This document shows positions 1-8,697 of a stretch of DNA of 64,000 bases, in pieces. The notes beneath the pieces are model-generated. The model was not told the DNA's origin. It saw only the letters and a list, made by a program, of their open reading frames with translations, and did no database searches. Numbering within the stretch: the first letter of the stretch is position 1; the number at the start of each line of letters is the position of its first letter. The stretch comes from Polaribacter pacificus (GTDB taxonomy: Bacteria > Bacteroidota > Bacteroidia > Flavobacteriales > Flavobacteriaceae), in the NCBI RefSeq assembly GCF_038024035.1, contig NZ_CP150664.1:1116001-1180000 (forward strand), in the 5' to 3' direction. The position numbers and the translations under genes were made by a program.

Positions 1-1
1 T

Positions 2-2113
2 GAAGTGGTGGTTTCTGGGACTCGCTGGAAACAACGCTCTAACAACATTCCTTCTAAAATTAGCAGCATACTTACCAAAGATATTGTTTTACAAAATCCA
101 CAAACAGCAGCAGATTTGTTAGCCATTTCTGGTAAAGTTTTCGTTCAAAAAAGTCAACAAGGAGGCGGAAGCCCAATGATTAGAGGCTTTGCAACTAACA
201 GATTGCTCTATACCGTAGATGGTATTCGAATGAACACTGCCATCTTTAGAGGCGGAAACATACAAAATGTGATTAATCTAGACCCTTTTGCCATTGAAAA
301 AACTGAAGTGTTCTTTGGACCTGGATCTGTCATTTATGGTAGTGATGCCATTGGAGGTGTTATGAGTTTTACAACGCTTACCCCGCAGTTATCTAAAAAC
401 AACAAGCTGCTTGTTTCTGGCAAATCAACAGCGAGAATAGCTTCTGCAAACAATGAAAAAACAGCTCATTTAGATATTAATCTAGGCTGGGAAAAGTGGG
501 CACTGGTCAGCAGTATTACTTCATGGGATTTTGATCACTTAAGACAAGGAAGTAACGGACCTAATGATTATATTAAACCTTATTATGTAGAAACCCAAAA
601 CGGCTTGGATGTGGTTGTTAACCAAAGCAATCCGTTGTTACAAATTCCTACGGCCTATGCACAATTTAATTTTATGCAGAAAGTTCGATTTAAGCCTTCT
701 GAAAAATGGGATCTTCAGTATGGTTTCCATTATTCAAAAACGTCTAACTACGGTCGTTATGATAGACATAATAGAACAAGAAACGGCACGGCACGATATG
801 CAGAATGGAATTATGGACCACAGAAATGGGTGATGAGCTCATTAAATACGACATACACAAACGAAACCTGGGCCTATAAAGAAGTCCAACTTCGTTTGGC
901 TCAACAATGGTTTGAAGAAAGTAGAATCGATCGCTCATTACATAAAACTGACAGAAGTACAGCTGTAGAAAAAGTAAATGCCTTTTCTATAAACCTAGAT
1001 TTCCTTAAAGAAATCAACAGTAAAAACACCCTATTTTACGGAGCAGAATACGTTAGCAACAAAGTAGCATCTACCGGTGAAATCAGAGATATTTCTAACA
1101 ATACCACTACTGTAGGTCCTTCTCGGTATCCAGAATCAACGTGGAAGTCTATGGGTATGTACGTAAATAATGAACACACTTTTTCTAAGACCTTTACTAG
1201 TCAAATAGGGCTTCGCTACAATTATTTTATGTTGGATGCTGATTTTAAAAACAATGCTGCTTTTTTTCCGCTACCTTTTCAGGATGCAGAATTACAAAAT
1301 GGTGCAATCACAGGAAGCATTGGAGGTGTATATAGACCATCTGAATCTTGGGTGTTTAGAACTAATTTTGCAACGGCCTTTAGAGCTCCAAACGTAGATG
1401 ATATAGGAAAAATATTTGATTCAGAACCTGGAGCTCTTACAGTTCCTAATCCTAATTTGAAAGCAGAATACGCATACAGCATAGACTTTGGTGCTGCTAA
1501 AGTTTTTGATCAATTTCTTAAAATTGATGCGACCATTTATTATACCCAATTAAAAAATGCCTTGGTCAGACGTGATTTTCTATTAAACGGACAAAGTACC
1601 ATACTTTATGATGGTGAACTAAGCAAAGTTCAAGCCATACAAAATGCAGCAGAAGCTAATGTCTATGGTTTTCAGACTGGCTTTAAACTTACCCTAAATT
1701 CTAATTTTAACCTAAGTTCTGATTTTAACTATCAGGTTGGCTCAGAAGAGCTCGATGATGGAACTTCTAGCGCTTCTAGGCACGCAGCCCCTTTCTTTGG
1801 CTCAACTAGATTTAGCTACCACACAGATCGATTAGAAATACAGTTATACTCAGATTATCAAGGCAGACGTGATTTTGAAGATTTAGCCAAAGATGAGCAA
1901 GGCAAGGATGAAATTTATGCAAAAGACAGTAAGGGCAATAATTATTCTCCTTCTTGGTATACTCTTAACCTAAAGAGCTCCCTAACACTCACAAAAAACC
2001 TAACGGCAAACCTTGGGATAGAAAACCTAACAGATCAGCGATATCGCTCTTATAGCTCAGGAGTGTCTGCTGCAGGCAGAAATTTTGTACTCTCTGTAAA
2101 TGCCGTTTTTTAA
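2..2113 (+). CDS. TonB-dependent receptor, haem/haemoglobin type (5' truncated)
   Basis: Outer-membrane beta-barrel receptor that imports a ligand using TonB energy; the start lies left of the window. The visible protein opens at a TonB-box-like EVVVSGTRW, followed by a plug domain (about residues 15-135) with RGFATNRLLYTVDGIR and GPGSVIYGSDAIGG. The barrel ends in an aromatic residue (NAVF). A FRAP box near residue 460 and an NPNL box near 485 are the pair typical of haem/haemoglobin receptors. The histidine usually found between these boxes in HemR-type proteins is not visible. Family: TonB-dependent receptor with plug, haemoglobin/transferrin subgroup; haem as ligand is inference. The gene is convergent with the next one, only 4 bp apart, with no hairpin terminator seen. 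Confidence 0.9.
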   Translation, partial: EVVVSGTRWKQRSNNIPSKISSILTKDIVLQNPQTAADLLAISGKVFVQKSQQGGGSPMIRGFATNRLLYTVDGIRMNTAIFRGGNIQNVINLDPFAIEKTEVFFGPGSVIYGSDAIGGVMSFTTLTPQLSKNNKLLVSGKSTARIASANNEKTAHLDINLGWEKWALVSSITSWDFDHLRQGSNGPNDYIKPYYVETQNGLDVVVNQSNPLLQIPTAYAQFNFMQKVRFKPSEKWDLQYGFHYSKTSNYGRYDRHNRTRNGTARYAEWNYGPQKWVMSSLNTTYTNETWAYKEVQLRLAQQWFEESRIDRSLHKTDRSTAVEKVNAFSINLDFLKEINSKNTLFYGAEYVSNKVASTGEIRDISNNTTTVGPSRYPESTWKSMGMYVNNEHTFSKTFTSQIGLRYNYFMLDADFKNNAAFFPLPFQDAELQNGAITGSIGGVYRPSESWVFRTNFATAFRAPNVDDIGKIFDSEPGALTVPNPNLKAEYAYSIDFGAAKVFDQFLKIDATIYYTQLKNALVRRDFLLNGQSTILYDGELSKVQAIQNAAEANVYGFQTGFKLTLNSNFNLSSDFNYQVGSEELDDGTSSASRHAAPFFGSTRFSYHTDRLEIQLYSDYQGRRDFEDLAKDEQGKDEIYAKDSKGNNYSPSWYTLNLKSSLTLTKNLTANLGIENLTDQRYRSYSSGVSAAGRNFVLSVNAVF

Positions 2114-2117
2114 GCGC

Positions 2118-2483
2118 TTATAATTCCTTTTTTTTATCTGTCTGTTGGAGACCGTAAAAAACCAGACCACTTGCAAAGTATAAAATTACATCCACCCAAT
2201 CAGAGGTGTATCTTAACAGCATCGGCGGTAAAACAACTTCAAACAACAAACTATACAGAGCGCAAATCCATAAAATATGAAAGAGGTTTAATTTAAATTG
2301 CAAATCATTCCTTGTCCATTGCACAACTTTTAGCCCCACAAAAAGTACGATTGGGATGATTAAAAAGTCATTAACATAAAACCGAACCCATCTGGGCAAT
2401 AAAACACCTAACCTATCACAGATAAAAATAGCACTCCCTAAAAAGAAGCTGCTACCAATGTATATGAGTAATCTATTTTTCAT
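2118..2483 (-). CDS. small integral membrane protein
   Basis: Unrecognised protein of about 121 residues with roughly four hydrophobic segments and a charged C-terminus (QQTDKKKEL). The chosen start is the ATG giving MKNRLLIYIG; it overlaps the stop of the upstream zinc-ribbon gene in an ATGA arrangement, pointing to translational coupling. A longer reading (to 2510) adds the non-hydrophobic MVCCHGRCW and is less likely. It is the last gene of a leftward set ndh - zinc ribbon - this gene. No catalytic motif is visible. A role near the inner membrane is suggested only by its hydrophobicity and its company with ndh. Confidence 0.6.
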   Translation of the reverse strand: MKNRLLIYIGSSFFLGSAIFICDRLGVLLPRWVRFYVNDFLIIPIVLFVGLKVVQWTRNDLQFKLNLFHILWICALYSLLFEVVLPPMLLRYTSDWVDVILYFASGLVFYGLQQTDKKKEL

Positions 2484-2788
2484 CCAGCAGCGACCATGGC
2501 AACAAACCATGCAATAAAGGCTCCAATGATGTTAAGGACTATCCATACTGAATTTAAAATCCATCCAAAAAATCGAACTAAAAAAAAGGGATGCCTTTTA
2601 AGTTTCTTTATAAAATTTACTTTTTCTATTTTTTCTACTGCGCTGACCAATTCTTCTTCTTGAACGGTCTTAGCTCTTGCCGTTTCTTTTTCTTGATGCG
2701 AAATTAAAAAACCACAAGATTCACAATGCGTTTTGTTTGTATTAAACACACCACAGTTAGGACATTTTATGTGTGAAGTTGTAGACAA
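2480..2788 (-). CDS. zinc-ribbon protein with C-terminal membrane segment
   Basis: A 102-residue protein. Residues 9-25 hold CPNC and CESC (CxxC-x10-CxxC), a classic zinc-ribbon knuckle. A charged linker follows, then a long hydrophobic stretch from about residue 67 to the end, consistent with one or two membrane passes. It looks like a tail-anchored cytoplasmic zinc ribbon. Function unknown. It begins 6 bp after the ndh stop and overlaps the next gene by 4 bp (ATGA), so the three genes are probably one transcript. Small zinc-ribbon membrane proteins are common in Bacteroidota without assigned roles. Confidence 0.65.
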   Translation of the reverse strand: MSTTSHIKCPNCGVFNTNKTHCESCGFLISHQEKETARAKTVQEEELVSAVEKIEKVNFIKKLKRHPFFLVRFFGWILNSVWIVLNIIGAFIAWFVAMVAAG

Positions 2789-2794
2789 ATGATG

Positions 2795-4087
2795 CTATTT
2801 AAAAGATTGGTTATTTTTAATTTTAAAGGGTCTTATTATTAACCTTGATTCTCTATCAAAACGGATATAATTATACACCCAATTTAAAAACACGATGACT
2901 CTGTTTCTAAATCCTATTAAAGAAAACAGGTGTACAAACATCCATACAAACCAGGCAAAAACTCCTTGAAACTTCCATTTTGGCAAATCTACAACAGCTT
3001 TGTTTCTACCGATGGTCGCCATAGATCCTTTGTCATTATACACAAAAGGTTCTAAGGGTTTTGACTTTAATTCTGCTAAAATGTTCTTGGCTAGCAATTT
3101 CCCTTGCTGCAAGGCTGGTTGCGCCATCATTGGATGTCCGTATGGATTGTTCTCAGATGTCATTGAGGCAACATCTCCGATGGCAAAAATATTTTTATAA
3201 CCTATAATTTTATTAAAAGCATCTACTTTTAGTCTATTTGCTCTCTCTACAATACACTGGGCTTCTAAACCATCAACCGTTTCTCCTTGAACTCCTGCAG
3301 CCCAAATAACTGTCGCCGCTTTAAAGGTTTCGTCTGTATTGGTTGTCACCCTATCGCCATCGTAATTGGTAACTCGTAAATTCTTCCAAATATTCACCCC
3401 TAAATCAGCTAAAAAATCTTCAGCTTTTTCTGAAGCTTTCGCACTCATAGCATCAATTAACCGATTTGAACCTTGAACCAAATTGATTTGCATTTCTCTA
3501 ATATCTAGATCTGGATAATCTTTGGGCAAAATTCCTTTTTTCATTTCTGCCAAAGCACCAGCCAGCTCAACTCCTGTTGGTCCACCGCCCACAATAATAA
3601 AGTTCATCAGCGCTTTTCTTTCTTCAAAATCAGAAGTTAGCAAAGCCTCTTCAAAGTTTTCTAAGACCAGGCTCCTAATATTTAAAGACTGTGGAATGCT
3701 CTTCATTTCCATGGCGTGCTTTTCGATGTTTTTATTACCGAAAAAATTAGTTTTGGAACCGGTTGCTAAAACCAAATAATCATACTCTAAATTGCCGATA
3801 GAGGTTTCTATTTCATTCTTTTCTGAATGGATTTTTAATACCTCTGCCAATCTAAAGTGATAGTATTTTAAATTATTGAATAATTTTCTGATAGGAAATG
3901 CAATAGAATCGGGTTCTAAACCACCAGTTGCTACCTGATATAATAAAGGTTGAAATGTGTGGTAGTTATGCTTGTCTAACAAAACGACTTGAACTTCTTT
4001 TTTTTCTAATCCTTTTGCAAGTGCTAATCCAGCAAAACCTCCACCAACAATAACAACTCTTGGCAAACTAGTTTGTGGTATGTTCAT
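2795..4087 (-). CDS. ndh: type II NADH dehydrogenase (NDH-2)
   Basis: Non-proton-pumping NADH:quinone oxidoreductase at the inner membrane, feeding electrons from NADH to menaquinone through FAD. The 430-residue protein has the FAD-binding GGGFAGL at residues 15-21, the NDH-2 signature FQPLLYQVATG at 45-55, a second dinucleotide fold with GGGPTGVE at 167-174 for NADH, and a GD motif (AIGDVA) near residue 300 contacting FAD. The C-terminal region (VFAWFVWMFVHLFSLIG) is hydrophobic, as expected for the membrane-attaching end of NDH-2. Start: ATG leading directly into the Rossmann fold. It heads a three-gene leftward operon. Confidence 0.9.
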   Translation of the reverse strand: MNIPQTSLPRVVIVGGGFAGLALAKGLEKKEVQVVLLDKHNYHTFQPLLYQVATGGLEPDSIAFPIRKLFNNLKYYHFRLAEVLKIHSEKNEIETSIGNLEYDYLVLATGSKTNFFGNKNIEKHAMEMKSIPQSLNIRSLVLENFEEALLTSDFEERKALMNFIIVGGGPTGVELAGALAEMKKGILPKDYPDLDIREMQINLVQGSNRLIDAMSAKASEKAEDFLADLGVNIWKNLRVTNYDGDRVTTNTDETFKAATVIWAAGVQGETVDGLEAQCIVERANRLKVDAFNKIIGYKNIFAIGDVASMTSENNPYGHPMMAQPALQQGKLLAKNILAELKSKPLEPFVYNDKGSMATIGRNKAVVDLPKWKFQGVFAWFVWMFVHLFSLIGFRNRVIVFLNWVYNYIRFDRESRLIIRPFKIKNNQSFK

Positions 4088-4185
4088 ATACTATATTGTA
4101 AAAAAGTACGATTAAATCTCGTAAAATTTGATCTTATAAATTTACGAAATTATCAACAAATAAAAGCCTAAAAAAACAGGTTAAA

Positions 4186-4722
4186 TTATTCTTGAAGCTC
4201 TAATTTTAATTGCTGTAAGGTTTTATTAGAATTGATATATGCAGTAATGATTTTTTCTCGGAGCACATCTACATCTTCTTCAAAATAGTTTGCCCATTTG
4301 TCATCTAAAAACAGCTTTCTAATTTGAGTAACCTTTTTTTGCGCAGCTTCTGCAAAGAACAAAAAAGCTCTATCATTGGTTGCTTTATGATGAAAATCGG
4401 TAGTTTTTTGTTTAAAATCAACTGAAATATAAAACTGTTTTTCTGCTTCATTTAAGGGATAAAAATCAGTCCATCTGGCATAACCTACGTAATAATCTTG
4501 GCTCTTTAGCTTTTCTTTAGAGAGCAACTTCCATCGACAATTGGCCACACGTCCCCAGTGATTTGAGTAGCGATATACCCCTTGAGCGTTATACACATAC
4601 TGACTCCCTGTTTTGCTTTTAAAATGAACCTCTAAGCTTGCCAGATCATTAAGCTCTTGCTTCTGAAAAGCACAAAAGGTATGCTTAAAAAAATTGCCTG
4701 GGTTATAAGCTTTCAAATTCAT
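4186..4722 (-). CDS. conserved hypothetical protein
   Basis: A 178-residue soluble protein I do not recognise. It has no signal peptide and no membrane segment. It is rich in aromatic residues (YNAQGVYRYSNHWGRVANCRW, near residues 44-63) and ends in a charged, helix-prone tail (LQQLKLELQE). It stands alone between ndh and the large surface protein, all on the minus strand, with about 100 bp on either side. A near-consensus minus-strand promoter element (TACTTTCG, one mismatch to TAnnTTTG) lies about 20 bp before the start codon. No function is proposed. Confidence 0.6.
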   Translation of the reverse strand: MNLKAYNPGNFFKHTFCAFQKQELNDLASLEVHFKSKTGSQYVYNAQGVYRYSNHWGRVANCRWKLLSKEKLKSQDYYVGYARWTDFYPLNEAEKQFYISVDFKQKTTDFHHKATNDRAFLFFAEAAQKKVTQIRKLFLDDKWANYFEEDVDVLREKIITAYINSNKTLQQLKLELQE

Positions 4723-4784
4723 AGTTTTTTGTCATTGCGAAAGTAATGAAGCCAACTCTAAATTCATAAAAAGTAGGCTATAAA

Positions 4785-4816
4785 AAAAACGCAACCAACT
4801 TAATGATTGCGTTTTT
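4785..4816 (-). terminator. rho-independent terminator of the T9SS surface protein gene
   Basis: A 10-bp inverted repeat (AAAAACGCAA / TTGCGTTTTT) around a 12-nt loop, with T-rich flanks, located 22 bp beyond the stop of the minus-strand gene ending at 4839. The stem and the whole loop are identical to the hairpin after dnaK at 10001-10032. Confidence 0.7.
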
Positions 4817-4838
4817 AATACAAAAGCGTAACAAACTT

Positions 4839-7800
4839 TTATTTTTTAATAATTTTTCTTATTCCAATTTTCCCGTTTTCTGTTTCTACTTTCAGTATAT
4901 AAACCCCTAAAGGCAATGTACTGATATCGATATCCTTTGTCTTAAAAGCTTTTACTTCTTTCCCGATTAGGTTATAAATTATGATGCTTTTTATGTTTTC
5001 TGCCGTGATAATTTTGATAGCCCCTTTTGTTGGGTTTGGATAAGACGTAAAGCTTAATTTATCAAGATCACTTATACTTGCAGTAGCACTAAAATTAGCG
5101 ACAATATTTGTATCTGCATTCATTGTCACTGTTATTGAGTTTGTAGTTCCAGAGGCATCTCCACTCCAATTTACAAATCCATAACCTGCATCTGGTGTTG
5201 CCGTTAAGGTTACAGATGCACCATCTGCATACGTTCCGTTAACTGGATTTGGATTGGTTGTAACGGTTCCGTTTGCCGCAGTGATTGTTAATTGATGTCT
5301 AATTAATTTAAATTTTGCTGTCACCGTTTTATCAGCATCCATAGTAATAGTAAGCGGATTGCTAGAAGACAAGAGTCCAAACGAACCACTACCTGAAGCG
5401 ATGACAAAACCATCAAACTCATACCCTGCACTTGGCGTTGCGGTAAGTACAACAGAAGCTCCATCAGCATAAATTCCACTTGTTGAGTTAGGGTTTATAG
5501 CAACCGTACCGTTATTAGCTACTGTTGATAAACTTCTATATACAATTGCTGATGAGCCAAACTCAAAAGCCCCCATATCCACCGTTGTATCAAAAATACG
5601 CTTGTTGTTTAATAAATCTGTTGCCCCGATAACAGCCGAATTAATCCCAACATTTATGGCTGGTGAGTTACCTTTTAAACTATAATCAGCATTAAAAGAA
5701 GGATCTGAATTTATGTTCCCTGTTTTGGATGAAATACTATCATCATTAAAACTCAATTCATCTAAAGAATTCGTAACCGTTAAAGAGTTTATTGGAGATT
5801 TATACAAATCTGTTATCGACCTACTCTTAGAGCCATTCGTAGCAGCTATGTTGTCCCAGAAAATAGAATTAGAAACCCTTGCATTAAAGGTACTTGTGAT
5901 TCCAGCTCCTTTAGAAATTGCGACAACTGCTTTTGTGAAATTATTTAAGCCTTCTCCCGTACCAATATCTGAATGATTTACGTACGTATTATTTACTAAA
6001 GTTAGGTTTAAATCAGAGCCATTTGAAATAACTCTAAACCAAGAAGCACTACCACCCAATCCTTTTAGAGAAGCAGATAAATCTGCAGTTATATTGCCAT
6101 CAAACAAAGTGTTTGCTACAGTAATATCCACATTTGAATTAGCTCTTACAAAGCTGTAAATACCTGATCCCCAACGCGACATATTATTGATGAATTTAGA
6201 ATTTTCTACAAGCAAAGCGCCTCTTGTTCCTGTTGTGTTATTTAACTCAAACTCTGCAAGTAGCCCTGCATTGTCATTTCTACTTAAATTGTCTTTAATA
6301 ATACAATTTTTAAGGGTTAATTTAGCAACAGCTTTATCTTTTACAATTGCTCCCCCTCTTTCTGTAGCGCTTACATTATTGTGTGCATCACTAATTGTTA
6401 AGCCGTCTAACAGTAAATTATTTCCAGTTGCTGTAATCTGAATAATGTGATAACTATTATCAGCGTTTCTAGTCGTATTGGCATAACTAGCTACAAAACT
6501 AGATACATTGACATCGTCATTGTTTAAATCTCCAGACAAAATAGTTTCATTTGCACCAAATACACGGTCATTTAAGGCTGTTTCTGTTCCTGCAAAGCCA
6601 CCGTAAATTTTTAAATTCTCTTTAGAAATTGTATAATATACATCTCTAGAAGATGCATGGGGCTTATAGGTTCCTGAAGCGATCCAAATGACTCCACCAG
6701 CATAAGACTCATTAATAGCAGTCGTTATATCTGTAAATGCATTTGCCCAAGAACTACCGTCATTGTTCCCTGTAGCATCTGATTTTACATAGGTCGGAAT
6801 CCCAGTGTTCTTAAAAATAACAGCAGGAGACCAAGCAGAAAAGCTTCCACTTCCACAATTTTTTCTTACATAAACCTTATAGGCTTTGGCAGTTGTTCCA
6901 GAAATAGATGTGCTACTTCCTCCAGCTACGTTTGTTACAATAATTGCAGATGATAATGGTTGAGAAATATCATGATAAGCAATATCTACAGCCTGTGTAC
7001 CCGCTACATTTACATCAATATTAGTGGCTGTTACATTAGACGCCGTTAATTTGTCATTTTCGATAACTGTACAAAAATTATAATTGGCAATTGATGAAAT
7101 TTCAGTAGCTGTTAATGCTCTATTATAGACTAAAATATCATCAATAGCATCGTTATATCTAAAATTAGCACCTAAAGTGTTGTTTCTATTATTCCCAATC
7201 GCTACATCTCCAGCAGTATCAAATACAGGCAACGTTCTCGCGGTTATTCCAGAAGATTCTGTTTGATATAAACTACCATCAATATAAAGTTCACCCAAAA
7301 AGGAATAACTACCAGACCTTGAACTTGAATTAAAACGAACAACAACATGATGCCAATTACCATCAGCAATAAGCCCACTAGTTAATGTTTTAGTTGCTAC
7401 GGTATTTCCTCCGGTAAATCGATGTTCATAATTCATTCGAACATTTGCTACTATTTTACCCTGCTGAAGCATTATAGAATACCCTGTTTGGAACCCTGTA
7501 AAACTATTAGTCGTAATATTTTTTTGGCTATCGTCTATAATCGTTTTTAAATCATTAGAAACCGTACTTGTCTTTACCCAGAATGCATAGGTTATATCAC
7601 TACCAGCTGTAAGGTTGGCTCTTGTTAAATAATCCCCATTTAAACGAATAGCTTTAGACGCAGTGCCCATTCTATCTGAAATTTGCGTCATAGCTGTTCC
7701 ATTTTGAGTGAAACTTTGCCCATTAGCTCCATCAATAAAAACCGTACCAGAATCAAAGCCGTATTGAGCGATTAATCCATTGGTAGAATATTGCGCAAAA

Positions 7801-7847
7801 GAACCAATACTGACAAAAAGTAATAGTAAAAGTAATCTTATCTTCAT
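4839..7847 (-). CDS. T9SS-secreted LamG / beta-helix surface protein
   Basis: A 1002-residue secreted protein. In order: Sec signal peptide (residues 1-18, cut near FAQ); a LamG/concanavalin-A-like sandwich (about 22-250; TYAFWVKTS, NWHHVVVRF, LYIDG); a fibronectin-like linker; a parallel beta-helix of the choice-of-anchor Q type (about 350-760; SDATGNNDGSSWANAF, NSPAINVG, DMGAFEFG); two InlB-B-type repeats (about 770-910), each with YADGASV.LTATP.AGY; and a C-terminal T9SS type A sorting domain (about 925-1002; SYPNPTKG, NLIGKEV, GVYILKV). It should cross the outer membrane through the Bacteroidota type IX system and attach to the surface or be released. Binding of glycans or other polymers is inference from LamG and the beta-helix. 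It lies downstream of a two-component pair on the same strand, separated by 107 bp, and ends at a strong hairpin. Confidence 0.88.
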   Translation of the reverse strand: MKIRLLLLLLFVSIGSFAQYSTNGLIAQYGFDSGTVFIDGANGQSFTQNGTAMTQISDRMGTASKAIRLNGDYLTRANLTAGSDITYAFWVKTSTVSNDLKTIIDDSQKNITTNSFTGFQTGYSIMLQQGKIVANVRMNYEHRFTGGNTVATKTLTSGLIADGNWHHVVVRFNSSSRSGSYSFLGELYIDGSLYQTESSGITARTLPVFDTAGDVAIGNNRNNTLGANFRYNDAIDDILVYNRALTATEISSIANYNFCTVIENDKLTASNVTATNIDVNVAGTQAVDIAYHDISQPLSSAIIVTNVAGGSSTSISGTTAKAYKVYVRKNCGSGSFSAWSPAVIFKNTGIPTYVKSDATGNNDGSSWANAFTDITTAINESYAGGVIWIASGTYKPHASSRDVYYTISKENLKIYGGFAGTETALNDRVFGANETILSGDLNNDDVNVSSFVASYANTTRNADNSYHIIQITATGNNLLLDGLTISDAHNNVSATERGGAIVKDKAVAKLTLKNCIIKDNLSRNDNAGLLAEFELNNTTGTRGALLVENSKFINNMSRWGSGIYSFVRANSNVDITVANTLFDGNITADLSASLKGLGGSASWFRVISNGSDLNLTLVNNTYVNHSDIGTGEGLNNFTKAVVAISKGAGITSTFNARVSNSIFWDNIAATNGSKSRSITDLYKSPINSLTVTNSLDELSFNDDSISSKTGNINSDPSFNADYSLKGNSPAINVGINSAVIGATDLLNNKRIFDTTVDMGAFEFGSSAIVYRSLSTVANNGTVAINPNSTSGIYADGASVVLTATPSAGYEFDGFVIASGSGSFGLLSSSNPLTITMDADKTVTAKFKLIRHQLTITAANGTVTTNPNPVNGTYADGASVTLTATPDAGYGFVNWSGDASGTTNSITVTMNADTNIVANFSATASISDLDKLSFTSYPNPTKGAIKIITAENIKSIIIYNLIGKEVKAFKTKDIDISTLPLGVYILKVETENGKIGIRKIIKK

Positions 7848-7954
7848 AATGTATATTTTAATTAATTATGAAGCAAAAAAAGTGAATTTACCTATCAAAA
7901 GGCTTAAATTTATTCCCAATGAACTCGTTTAGTTTCCAGGGCTATCTTAACAGA

Positions 7955-8695
7955 TCAACTACAAAAAATAGTTTCAAACTCTTCTTTGTAACTTTTACTA
8001 ATAGGAATTTTAAATTGATTTTTTAATTGGATGTTTTTATCTTTTTTAGAATAGAAATCTATAGTGCTTGTATTTACAATCCAAGATCGATGCACTCTTA
8101 TAAATTCTTCTTCAAATGAAAGCAAGTTTTCATAATAACTCAATTTTTTTGAAGCGATATATTTTTTATTTTCCTTCACATGAATAATAGAATACATCCG
8201 ATCGGCTTCTATATATAAGATATCAACGAGGTTAAGCATTACATAATCACTCTTATATGGAATGGCTATTTTTTTAATTTTATTTTTATTTTCGTTAAGA
8301 AGAGCCAACCTAAGATTCCGTTCACTTTTATCAATCAATACGGTTGCTTTTTTAACCGCTTTTACTAATTTCTCTATAGCTATCGGTTTTAATAAATAAT
8401 CCAATGCGGCAACCTCAAAAGCTTTTACAGCATATTTATCATATGCAGTAACAAATATTATTTGAAAATCAATAGTTGAAAATTCATTTAAAAGTTGGAA
8501 TCCGTTTTTTTGAGGCATTTCTATGTCTAAAAAAACTAGTTGTGGTTGGTGTTTTTTTATTTCAACGACAGCCTCATCAACATTTTGTGCCTGAGAAACT
8601 ACCGTAACATTTGGACAAAATTTAGATAACAAATACACTAGGTTTTCACGTGCATTTATTTCATCATCAATGATAATTGCATTTAATGTATTCAT
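7955..8695 (-). CDS. LytTR-family response regulator
   Basis: DNA-binding response regulator of the LytR/AlgR type, 246 residues. The receiver domain (about 1-120) shows the acidic pair D10/D11, phospho-acceptor D57 (LVFLDIEMP) and the conserved K in DYLLKPI. The C-terminal LytTR DNA-binding domain (about 145-245) contains YIEADRMYSIIHV and FIRVHRSWIVN. It starts 2 bp after the stop of the histidine kinase gene, so the pair is co-transcribed. Which genes it controls is unknown; the adjacent T9SS protein gene downstream on the same strand is the obvious candidate, by position only. Confidence 0.92.
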   Translation of the reverse strand: MNTLNAIIIDDEINARENLVYLLSKFCPNVTVVSQAQNVDEAVVEIKKHQPQLVFLDIEMPQKNGFQLLNEFSTIDFQIIFVTAYDKYAVKAFEVAALDYLLKPIAIEKLVKAVKKATVLIDKSERNLRLALLNENKNKIKKIAIPYKSDYVMLNLVDILYIEADRMYSIIHVKENKKYIASKKLSYYENLLSFEEEFIRVHRSWIVNTSTIDFYSKKDKNIQLKNQFKIPISKSYKEEFETIFCS

Positions 8696-8697
8696 AA

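Noticed and set aside
5098..5530. Repeat DNA in the T9SS protein gene as a mobile element
   Set aside because: The similarity reflects two InlB-type protein repeats in frame; it is coding, not an inserted element.
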